This document shows positions 1-6,536 of a stretch of 19,561 nucleotides of DNA, piece by piece. How positions within the stretch are numbered: the stretch's first letter is position 1; the number at the start of each line of letters is the position of its first letter. Below the pieces are notes generated by a model. It had not been told where the DNA came from and ran no database searches. It was given only the letters and a program-made list of their open reading frames with translations. Where the stretch lies: assembly GCA_050485745.1 (NCBI GenBank), contig JBJHBY010000035.1, forward strand, positions 1-19,561, read 5' to 3'. A program made the position numbers and the translations under genes. The DNA comes from JBJHBY01 sp050485745. Its GTDB lineage: Bacteria; Pseudomonadota; Gammaproteobacteria; Pseudomonadales; CAMLJR01.

Positions 1-1622
1 ATATCATGGTCTGCGTCAACCCGCAGAGCATGGCCCGCGATATTCAGGAAGTGGAGCAGGGCGGTTACTTCCTGTACGACAACACCAAGCCGATGGACTT
101 GCGCCTGATGCGCCGTGACATCCATTTCATCGGCGTTCCGCTGACGGAGATCTGTCGCCAGGAGTACAGTGACCCACGCCAGCGCCAGCTGTTCAAGAAC
201 GTGATTTACATCGGTGCTCTTACTGCACTGCTGGATATCGAGTTCGATGTGCTGACCGGGCTGATCAGCGATCAGTTCAAGGGCAAGGACAAGCTTATCG
301 CGCCCAACGTGCACGCGCTTGAGCTGGGCTTCCAGTATGCCAAGAAGCATTTCGATTGCCCTCTGGGCATTCGCGTGGAACGTCGCGACATGGTCGGCGA
401 TGCCATCCTCGTCGACGGCAACACGGCCTGCGGCCTCGGTGCGATCTACGGTGGTGCGACCGTCGCCGCCTGGTACCCGATCACCCCCTCGACTTCCGTG
501 GTCGACGCCTACGAGACCTACGCCCGGCGCCTGCGCATCGATGCCGCAAGCGGCAAGCAGAACTTTGCCATTGTCCAGGCCGAGGACGAACTTGCGGCCA
601 TCGGTATGGTGATGGGGGCGTGCTGGAACGGCGCCCGTGCGTTTACCGCCACCAGCGGCCCGGGGATCTCGCTGATGGGTGAGTTCCTTGGCCTGGGATA
701 CTTCGCGGAAATTCCCACCGTGCTGATCGACGTGCAGCGTACCGGTCCGTCCACCGGCATGCCGACGCGAACCCAGCAGTCGGATCTCATGGCCTGCGCC
801 TACGCCTCCCACGGCGATACCCGCCACGTGCTGTTGCTGCCCTCGACGCCGGCAGAGTGCTTCGAGATGACTGCCCAGTCCTTCGATCTGGCCGAGCGCC
901 TGCAGACGCCCGTCATTCTGGTGACGGATCTCGATCTGGGCATGAATGACAATATGTCGCCGCCGATGCACTGGGAGGATGGGCGCAACTACGACCGCGG
1001 CAAGGTGCTGAACGCAGAGCAGCTGGAAGCGATGAGCGAGCGCTTTGGCCGCTACCTGGACGTCGATGGTGACGGCGTCTGCTACCGCACCTACCCCGGC
1101 ACCCATCCGACCAAGGGCTCGTTCTTTACCCGGGGCACGTCCCGTGACGAATACGCCGTCTACACCGAGGACGGCGCTGCCTACGTGCGCAACATGGAGC
1201 GCCTGATGCTCAAGTGGGAGACGGCGAAAACGCTGGTGCCCGCGCCGGTGCGCAATGATCGTGACGCGTCCAGCAGCGTGGGCATGATCTTCTACGGCAC
1301 CACGGCGGCAGCGGCCGACGAGGCCCTTGATTATCTGCAGGAAGACGGTCTCAGCGTGAATAGCCTGCGCGTGCGCGGCTTCCCCTTCAGCAAGGCGGTC
1401 GAGGACTTCATCGAGGCCCACGACACCGTGTTTGTGGTGGAGCAGAACCGCGATGCGCAACTGCGCAGCATGCTGATCAACGAGTGCGAGATCAATCCGC
1501 GCAAGCTGGTCAAGCTGCTCAACTACGACGGCATGCCGATCACCGCGCGCTACATTCGCGACAAGGTGAGCGACCACGTCAAGGTGGCCAAGGTGACCCC
1601 CATGCGCAAGGCTGGCAAGTAA
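1..1622 (+). CDS. korA: 2-oxoacid:ferredoxin oxidoreductase, fused gamma-alpha subunit (KorA type), 5'-truncated
   Basis: Catalyses, with KorB, CoA-dependent oxidative decarboxylation of a 2-oxoacid (probably 2-oxoglutarate) with ferredoxin as electron acceptor. The frame is open to the window edge, and the ATG at position 6 is internal, so the N-terminus is missing. Numbering from that ATG, residues 1-125 look like the end of the gamma domain. The pyrimidine-binding alpha domain follows, with GNTACGLGAI (138-147) and the family motif YPITPSTS (157-164). The C-terminal domain II contains FVVEQNRDAQLRSML, typical of this family. The TAA stop lies 16 bases before korB, which has its own GGAG-type ribosome site, so the two form one operon. 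The substrate (2-oxoglutarate versus another 2-oxoacid) cannot be fixed from sequence alone; the family call is firm. Confidence 0.88.
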   Translation, partial: IMVCVNPQSMARDIQEVEQGGYFLYDNTKPMDLRLMRRDIHFIGVPLTEICRQEYSDPRQRQLFKNVIYIGALTALLDIEFDVLTGLISDQFKGKDKLIAPNVHALELGFQYAKKHFDCPLGIRVERRDMVGDAILVDGNTACGLGAIYGGATVAAWYPITPSTSVVDAYETYARRLRIDAASGKQNFAIVQAEDELAAIGMVMGACWNGARAFTATSGPGISLMGEFLGLGYFAEIPTVLIDVQRTGPSTGMPTRTQQSDLMACAYASHGDTRHVLLLPSTPAECFEMTAQSFDLAERLQTPVILVTDLDLGMNDNMSPPMHWEDGRNYDRGKVLNAEQLEAMSERFGRYLDVDGDGVCYRTYPGTHPTKGSFFTRGTSRDEYAVYTEDGAAYVRNMERLMLKWETAKTLVPAPVRNDRDASSSVGMIFYGTTAAAADEALDYLQEDGLSVNSLRVRGFPFSKAVEDFIEAHDTVFVVEQNRDAQLRSMLINECEINPRKLVKLLNYDGMPITARYIRDKVSDHVKVAKVTPMRKAGK

Positions 1623-1638
1623 CCGGAGTGAGAGTTCA

Positions 1639-2691
1639 ATGACTTACGTTCGTCCCAATTTTCGTCACCCCGGCCTGCCCGTCAATGAGCTGGGGTACAC
1701 CAAGAAGCACTACGAGGGCTCCCTCTCGACCCTGTGTGCCGGCTGTGGCCATGACTCGATCAGTGCCGCCATCGTGCAGGCCTGTTTCGAGATGTCGATC
1801 GAGCCCCACCGGGTCGCCAAGATGTCCGGCATTGGCTGCTCCTCGAAGACGCCGACCTATTTCCTGGGGCAGTCCCACGGCTTCAACTCCGTGCATGGAC
1901 GCATGCCCTCGGTGGCCACGGGTGCCAACCTCGCAAACCGCGACCTGATCTATATCGGTGTTTCGGGTGATGGCGATACGGCATCGATCGGCATGGGCCA
2001 GTTTGTCCACGCGGTGCGGCGCAACCTCAACATGGTGTATATCGTTGAGAATAACGGCTGCTATGGTCTGACCAAGGGCCAGGACTCCGCCACCGCCGAT
2101 GTCGGCTCCAGGAGCAAGAAAGGCGACCCCAACCCCTTCGAGTCGATTGATCTGGCCGCGGTTGCCCTGCAGCTGGGCGCCAGCTTCGTGGCGCGCAGCT
2201 TTTCCGGTGACAAGCAGCAGTTGATCCCGATGCTGAAGGCGGCGATTGCCCACCAGGGTTTTGCCCTGATCGACATCATCTCGCCCTGCGTGACCTTCAA
2301 CAACAACCCGGGTTCCACCAAGTCCTACGAGTACGCGCGCGAGCACATGGAGGCGACTGGCAAGGTGGATTTCGTGCCGATGCGCCGGGAAATTACCACG
2401 GAGTACGATCCGGGCACCTCGCAGGAAGTCACTCTGCACGATGGCTCGGTGGTGCACCTGCACAAGCTGGACGAGAACCTGGACGTACGCAGTCGCCGTT
2501 CCGCCCTGGAACTGATCCAGGCCTACAAGGCGGAGGGCAAGATCCTCACCGGACTGATCTACATCGACGAGGATACCCAGGACCTGCACGAGACCCTGGG
2601 CACCGTGTCCAAGCCCTTACGCTCTCTCGAAGCCGGGGACCTGTGTCCCGGCCAGAAGATCCTGCAGAACATCAACGACAGCTTCCGTTGA
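1639..2691 (+). CDS. korB: 2-oxoacid:ferredoxin oxidoreductase beta subunit (KorB type)
   Basis: TPP- and [4Fe-4S]-binding catalytic subunit of 350 residues, the usual length for minimal beta subunits of this family. Cysteines C33 and C36 (in TLCAGCGHDS), C67 (in GIGCSSKTP) and C217 (in ISPCVTFNN) match the four cluster ligands known for two-subunit 2-oxoacid:ferredoxin oxidoreductases. The TPP/Mg motif GDGD (110-113) ending in ENNGCYG (137-143) is intact. No ferredoxin-domain (delta) gene is adjacent, consistent with the fused gamma-alpha plus beta layout. The ATG is preceded by a GGAGTGAGAG ribosome site. A strong hairpin follows the stop codon, suggesting that the operon ends here. Confidence 0.92.
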   Translation: MTYVRPNFRHPGLPVNELGYTKKHYEGSLSTLCAGCGHDSISAAIVQACFEMSIEPHRVAKMSGIGCSSKTPTYFLGQSHGFNSVHGRMPSVATGANLANRDLIYIGVSGDGDTASIGMGQFVHAVRRNLNMVYIVENNGCYGLTKGQDSATADVGSRSKKGDPNPFESIDLAAVALQLGASFVARSFSGDKQQLIPMLKAAIAHQGFALIDIISPCVTFNNNPGSTKSYEYAREHMEATGKVDFVPMRREITTEYDPGTSQEVTLHDGSVVHLHKLDENLDVRSRRSALELIQAYKAEGKILTGLIYIDEDTQDLHETLGTVSKPLRSLEAGDLCPGQKILQNINDSFR

Positions 2692-2697
2692 CCACCT

Positions 2698-2736
2698 GGC
2701 CACTTGCTCCGGCGCCCTGTCGCCGGGCAGGTGGCC
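2698..2736 (+). terminator. Strong stem-loop after korB, probable operon terminator
   Basis: GGCCACTTGC (2698-2707) pairs with GCAGGTGGCC (2727-2736) through ten positions including one G-T wobble. Nested inside, CCGGCG (2709-2714) pairs with CGCCGG (2721-2726) around a 6-nt loop. The long stem begins 7 bases after the korB stop. No T-run follows directly, but the sequence becomes T-rich at about 2768-2790. It could be an intrinsic-like terminator or an mRNA-stabilising 3' hairpin. It lies in the 111-bp gap between the convergent korB and gloA genes. Confidence 0.6.
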
Positions 2737-2802
2737 CGCTTCCCCCTGGATACTGCCCGGGTTCGGCCTTTTCCATTTTTGTTTCTTTCCAGCCTGCCAT
2801 TC

Positions 2803-3243
2803 TCACCAGGTGCCGCTGTTGGGCATCGATTGCCACGGCTCCGCTGGTGGCAGTGCATCACCCTTCTGCAGCAGTTCGATGGAGATGCCATCCGGTGATC
2901 GCACGAAGGCCATATGGCCGTCCCGGGGCGGGCGGTTAATGGTGACTCCCTGGCGCTGCAGGTGTTCGCAAAGCGCGTAGATGTCATCAACCCGGAACGC
3001 CAGATGGCCAAAGTTGCGACCGCCTGTATAGTCTTCCGGATCCCAGTTCCAGGTCAGTTCCAGCATCGGGGACTGCTCAGTGCGGGCGCGTTCGGCGTCT
3101 TCCGGAGCCGCGAGGAAGACCAGGGTGAAGCGGCCCTTTTCGTTGTCGTAACGCCGGATTTCCTGCAGGCCCAGTTTGTTGCAAAAGAAATCCAGTGACT
3201 GCTCCAGGTCGCTGACCCGGATCATGCTGTGCAGATATTGCAT
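2803..3243 (-). CDS. gloA: Lactoylglutathione lyase (glyoxalase I)
   Basis: A 146-residue glyoxalase/VOC-fold protein that isomerises the hemithioacetal of methylglyoxal and glutathione to S-lactoylglutathione in the cytoplasm. The four metal ligands of the GloA family are visible at the expected places: H5 (MQYLH), E62 (MLELTW), H80 (NFGHLAF) and E123 (ISIELLQ). The N-terminal HSMIRVSDLEQSLDFF segment is characteristic. The reading frame continues upstream, but the start at MQYLHSMIRV matches the family N-terminus and is preceded by GGGGTG. It is transcribed away from the SIMPL-domain gene, with a 28-bp palindrome in the shared 72-bp gap. A methylglyoxal-detoxifying role is established for the family; regulation through the palindrome is inference. 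Confidence 0.93.
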   Translation of the reverse strand: MQYLHSMIRVSDLEQSLDFFCNKLGLQEIRRYDNEKGRFTLVFLAAPEDAERARTEQSPMLELTWNWDPEDYTGGRNFGHLAFRVDDIYALCEHLQRQGVTINRPPRDGHMAFVRSPDGISIELLQKGDALPPAEPWQSMPNSGTW

Positions 3244-3265
3244 GGAACACCCCGTATCGGCTGGA

Positions 3266-3293
3266 AATACCCCCATGCTAGCATGAGGGTATT
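3266..3293. promoter_or_regulatory. 28-bp near-perfect palindrome in the gloA/SIMPL divergent gap, candidate operator
   Basis: The left arm AATACCCCCATGCT and right arm AGCATGAGGGTATT are reverse complements at 13 of 14 positions (3273 C against 3286 A is the only mismatch), with no spacer. The palindrome ends 22 bases from the SIMPL start codon and 22 bases from the gloA start codon, so it sits almost exactly midway. Such placement suits one dimeric regulator acting on both genes. No convincing -35/-10 pair was found around it. Confidence 0.5.
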
Positions 3294-3315
3294 GCGGGTA
3301 GACGAGGCTGCGGAC

Positions 3316-4041
3316 ATGGGTAGCGTGCAGGGTCGGAAGTTCGAGGCGCTGGTACTTGGCCTGTCGCTGGTACTGGGTCTGGTTGCAGCGAGCGTGATCG
3401 GGGGGCGCGCCCTGCTGGAGATGCGCGCGCTGGAGCGCACGGTGACCGTGAAGGGCCTGGCGGAGCGAGAGGTGCCCGCCGACCTGGCTATCTGGCCGCT
3501 GCGCTTCAACGATGTTGACAATGATCTGTCCGCTCTCTACCGGCGGCTGGAGCGCAGCAGCGAGGAGGTACTGGCCTTTCTGCGCGAGGGGGGCTTCGGT
3601 GAGGACGAACTGTCGGTCTCGGCCCCGGCAGTGACCGATCGCCAGGCCCAGGGCTTCTATGACCCCAGTGGCCGCGCGCAGCGCTATACGGGTTCCGGCG
3701 TAGTGACGGTCTACAGCAGTGATGTCGAGCGGGTGCGCAATCTGCGTACCGCCGTGGGGGAGTTGGGGCGCAAGGGCATCGCCCTGTCCGGTGATGATTA
3801 TCAGGCTCGCACCGAGTTCCTGTTTACTGGCCTGAACGCTCTCAAGCCAGGCATGATCGAGGACGCAACCCGTGAGGCGCGGGAGGTTGCGCAAAAATTC
3901 GCGGAAGACTCCGGCAGTCGCCTGGGCAAGATCCGGCAAGCCAGTCAGGGCGTGTTCTCGATCAGCGATCGCGACAGCAACACACCCCACATCAAGCGGG
4001 TGCGTGTCGTGTCTACCCTGGAGTATTACCTGGTCGACTGA
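3316..4041 (+). CDS. SIMPL-domain (DUF541) protein with N-terminal membrane anchor
   Basis: A 241-residue protein with a short polar head, one hydrophobic helix at about residues 9-30 (EALVLGLSLVLGLVAASVIG), then an extracytoplasmic SIMPL/DUF541 domain. The domain begins RTVTVKGLAEREVPADLAIW and ends in a beta-rich HIKRVRVVSTLEYYLVD. The family is widespread in bacterial envelopes and linked to oxidative or membrane stress, with no defined enzymatic activity. The ATG at 3316 was chosen because it puts the anchor near the N-terminus and has GAGG about 9 bases upstream; an in-frame ATG at 3283 inside the palindrome is less likely. The last 16 bases overlap the 3' end of the convergent reductase gene. 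Confidence 0.8.
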   Translation: MGSVQGRKFEALVLGLSLVLGLVAASVIGGRALLEMRALERTVTVKGLAEREVPADLAIWPLRFNDVDNDLSALYRRLERSSEEVLAFLREGGFGEDELSVSAPAVTDRQAQGFYDPSGRAQRYTGSGVVTVYSSDVERVRNLRTAVGELGRKGIALSGDDYQARTEFLFTGLNALKPGMIEDATREAREVAQKFAEDSGSRLGKIRQASQGVFSISDRDSNTPHIKRVRVVSTLEYYLVD

Positions 4042-5051
4042 TCAGCCAGCTGCAGCAACTGCTTGCCCTGGTTGCGACCATCGAACAGGCGCAGGAAGGT
4101 GGCCGGAATGTTTTCGAAGCCCTGCTGCACATCCTCGCGCCACTGCAGTTCACCGGCCATGACCCAGTCTGTCAGTGCCGCCACCGCTTCGGGAATGCGG
4201 TCGACATAGTCCAGCATGATGAAGCCTTCCATGCGCACCCGCCGGGTGACGAGGTGCATCATGTTGCGCGGCCCGGGCTGCGGGGTGTCGGCATTGTAGC
4301 CGGCGATCTGGCCGCAGAGTACGATGCGGCCGCGCTCAGCGATGTGCTCGATGCCAGCCTCGAGGATACTGCCACCGACATTGTCGAAGAACACATCAAT
4401 CCCCTGGGGGCAATGCCGACCCAGTGCCTCGGGGACATTCTCGCTGCGGTAATCGATTACCGCATCGAGCCGGCAGCTGTCGCGCAGCCAGGTACACTTC
4501 TCCGCGCCGCCGGCGATACCGATCACGCGGCAGCCTTTCAGGCGGGCGATCTGCGCCACAATACAGCCGGTGGCTCCGGCGGCACCGGAGACGACCACCG
4601 TCTCGCCGGCGCTGGGCCGGCCAACGTCGAGCAGGCCGAAGTACGCGGTGAGGCTGGTGCCACCAAAGATCGAAAGTGGCCAGGTCGGTGGAGTGCCCTC
4701 GGGCAATACCTGGGGGGGGAATACACTCTGCGGGCCCGCCACCGCATATTCCTGCCAGCCGAACATGCCCTGCACCAGGCTGCCCTCGGCAATGGCGGGG
4801 TCGCGGGACACCAGGATCTCGCCCACACCTGTGGCGCGCATCGGTTCGCCCAGTGCAACCGGGGGCAGGTAGCTGGGCGCATCATCCATCCAGCCGCGCA
4901 TGGCGGGGTCGAAGCTCAGGTAGAGCACCCTGACCAGAACCTCTCCGGGGCCGGGCTCCGGGCGTGGAGCCTCCCGGTATTCGAAGTCCTCTGCACTGAC
5001 CATGCCCTGCGGACGTCGCTTCAGCAGCCACTGTCGATTTATTTCGGGCAT
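4026..5051 (-). CDS. NADP-dependent zinc-independent medium-chain oxidoreductase (CurA / leukotriene B4 dehydrogenase type)
   Basis: A 341-residue cytoplasmic reductase of the MDR superfamily group that includes E. coli CurA and leukotriene B4 12-hydroxydehydrogenase; these reduce the C=C bond of enones with NADPH. Seen in the sequence: YLSFDPAMRGWM (44-55), close to the group's YLSLDPYMRG; the nucleotide-binding loop SGAAGATG (155-162); IGIAGGAEK (177-185); and VIDYR (198-202). No zinc-ligand cysteine cluster is present. The start ATG has GAGGA 6 bases upstream. The natural substrate cannot be inferred; the neighbouring acyl-CoA racemase hints at lipid or branched-acid metabolism but is divergently transcribed. 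Confidence 0.87.
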   Translation of the reverse strand: MPEINRQWLLKRRPQGMVSAEDFEYREAPRPEPGPGEVLVRVLYLSFDPAMRGWMDDAPSYLPPVALGEPMRATGVGEILVSRDPAIAEGSLVQGMFGWQEYAVAGPQSVFPPQVLPEGTPPTWPLSIFGGTSLTAYFGLLDVGRPSAGETVVVSGAAGATGCIVAQIARLKGCRVIGIAGGAEKCTWLRDSCRLDAVIDYRSENVPEALGRHCPQGIDVFFDNVGGSILEAGIEHIAERGRIVLCGQIAGYNADTPQPGPRNMMHLVTRRVRMEGFIMLDYVDRIPEAVAALTDWVMAGELQWREDVQQGFENIPATFLRLFDGRNQGKQLLQLADQSTR

Positions 5052-5066
5052 CGGCTTCCTCTGTAC

Positions 5067-5095
5067 GCTATCGTCTTGGCGGCGTTGCTCTTCAA
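5067..5095 (-). promoter_or_regulatory. Candidate sigma70 promoter for the medium-chain oxidoreductase
   Basis: Read on the minus strand, TTGAAG (5095-5090) and GATAGC (5072-5067) are separated by 17 bases, ending about 15 bases before the start codon. The -10 hexamer matches only three consensus positions, so this is weak, and the implied leader would be very short. Confidence 0.25.
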
Positions 5096-5162
5096 TCTGC
5101 CTGGGACACTAGCAGAATCTTATTGCCACCGACATTAACAAATCGCCATGGTCGGGCTTGCT

Positions 5163-5199
5163 TCGATGCATCGACAGCGCCTCCGGCATTGGAAATAAT
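5163..5199 (+). promoter_or_regulatory. Candidate sigma70 promoter with overlapping 12-bp palindrome, for the acyl-CoA racemase
   Basis: TCGACA (5171-5176) and AATAAT (5194-5199) are separated by 17 bases; each hexamer differs from consensus at one position. Transcription would start near 5206, giving a leader of about 50 bases. The perfect palindrome TCGATGCATCGA (5163-5174) overlaps the -35 hexamer, where a repressor or activator could bind. The promoter match is direct; function is inferred. Confidence 0.5.
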
Positions 5200-5254
5200 G
5201 ACGGCCCTGCGCGCGAGCGCCATGCATTATTCACTGACGGCGGGAGACAGAACC

Positions 5255-6412
5255 ATGGGACCACTGGCGGGCTTCAAGGTGATTGAAATCGCAGGCATCG
5301 GCCCTGCACCCTTCGGTGCCATGCTGCTGGCTGACATGGGGGCCGAGGTGATTCGCATCGAACGCCCCGGTGGTGGCCTGTTCGGCGGCGGTGGCCAGGT
5401 CCGCCTCGATTTGCTCAACCGCGGCAAGCGCTGCATTTGTGTCGATCTGAAAAAGCCCGGGGGTGTGGATGTGGTGCTGCGCCTGCTGGAGGGTGCCGAT
5501 GCCCTGGTCGAGGGCTTCCGGCCCGGGGTGATGGAGAAACTGGGTCTGGGGCCGGAGGTGTGCCTGGAGCGCAATCCCCGCCTGGTTTACGGTCGCATGA
5601 CCGGTTGGGGCCAGGACGGCCCGCTGGCGCAGCGTGCCGGGCACGATATCAACTACATCGCTCTGGCCGGTGCCCTGCATCCGATCGGGCGGGCAGGGGA
5701 GAAGCCCGCCATTCCGCTCAATCTGGTGGGTGATTTCGGTGGCGGTGGCCTGCTGCTGGCCTTCGGTGTGGTCAGCGCGCTGCTGGAGTGCTCCCGCTCC
5801 GGTCGCGGACAGGTTGTCGACGCGGCGATGGTCGACGGCTCGGCGACCCTGATGACCAGCATCTTTGCCGCCTTCCAGTCGGGCTTCTGGCGCGATGAGC
5901 GCGGCACCAATATGCTCGATTCGGCGGCACACTTCTACGAGGTCTATGAGACCGCCGATGCACGCTACGTGGCCATTGGGGCCATCGAACCCCAGTTCTA
6001 TGCCGAGCTGCTCGACAAGCTGGGCCTGGCCGCTGACGACAGCCTGCCGCAGCAGTTCGATGCGACGCACTGGCCACAATTCAAGCAGCGCTTGAGCGAG
6101 GTCATTCGAGCTCGCAGCCGTGATGAATGGTGCGAGATCTTCGAGGGCAGCGATGCCTGCTTCGCACCGGTACTGTCCCTGGCGGAGGTCCGGGAACACC
6201 CCCATCACCGTGCCCGGGGTACCTTTGTTGAGGCGGACGACGTCTGGCAACCGGCCCCGGCGCCGCGTTTCAGCCGCACGGCCGCGACCCTGCAGGGACC
6301 ACCGGCGCTGCTGGGCGAGCACAGTGAAAGCGTGCTGCGCGAGGCAGGGTTCAGCAGTGAGGAGTTGCAGATGCTGCTTGGCAGCGGCGCGGTCGTTGGC
6401 AGGAGCGACTGA
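5255..6412 (+). CDS. Alpha-methylacyl-CoA racemase (CaiB/BaiF CoA-transferase superfamily)
   Basis: A 385-residue cytoplasmic enzyme that epimerises 2-methyl-branched acyl-CoA thioesters between R and S forms, allowing beta-oxidation of branched fatty acids or sterol side chains. It resembles the structurally characterised mycobacterial racemase MCR in its landmark segments. The catalytic groups are present: H130-D131 in GHDINYI, D160 in LVGDFGGG, and E245 in GAIEPQFYA. Other landmarks are IERPGGG (35-41), GFRPGVMEKLGL (87-98) and GQVVDAAMVDGS (185-196). The ATG at 5255 is chosen over an upstream in-frame ATG because it begins exactly at the family N-terminus and has GGAG 8 bases upstream. 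It is divergent from the reductase and probably monocistronic. Its role in catabolism of branched or steroid acyl chains is inference. Confidence 0.9.
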   Translation: MGPLAGFKVIEIAGIGPAPFGAMLLADMGAEVIRIERPGGGLFGGGGQVRLDLLNRGKRCICVDLKKPGGVDVVLRLLEGADALVEGFRPGVMEKLGLGPEVCLERNPRLVYGRMTGWGQDGPLAQRAGHDINYIALAGALHPIGRAGEKPAIPLNLVGDFGGGGLLLAFGVVSALLECSRSGRGQVVDAAMVDGSATLMTSIFAAFQSGFWRDERGTNMLDSAAHFYEVYETADARYVAIGAIEPQFYAELLDKLGLAADDSLPQQFDATHWPQFKQRLSEVIRARSRDEWCEIFEGSDACFAPVLSLAEVREHPHHRARGTFVEADDVWQPAPAPRFSRTAATLQGPPALLGEHSESVLREAGFSSEELQMLLGSGAVVGRSD

Positions 6413-6444
6413 TCCTCGGCCACTGTGCCGAACCTGTCGCTCTC

Positions 6445-6466
6445 GACGTCCGTTCACGGGGACGTC
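6445..6466 (+). terminator. Small stem-loop after the racemase gene
   Basis: GACGTCC (6445-6451) pairs with GGACGTC (6460-6466) around an 8-nt loop, 32 bases after the racemase stop. There is no following T-run. It could be a weak terminator or a regulatory hairpin ahead of the c-di-GMP gene. The rest of the 124-bp gap shows no convincing promoter. Confidence 0.3.
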
Positions 6467-6536
6467 ACGGGACTGTCATCTCATACGCTTAGTCTGTCGA
6501 TCATTTGTGCCGCGGTTGCGGCTGGGATCGAAATTG

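Noticed and set aside
1636..2589. 317-codon open frame antisense to korB
   Set aside because: Shadow of a complete korB; no recognisable domain.
3244..3990. Upstream extension of the gloA frame (395-codon open frame)
   Set aside because: The glyoxalase N-terminus MQYLHSMIRV is at 3243; the extension is antisense to the SIMPL gene and has no domain.
5231..6457. 408-codon open frame antisense to the racemase
   Set aside because: The plus-strand frame has all racemase catalytic residues; the antisense translation is not protein-like.
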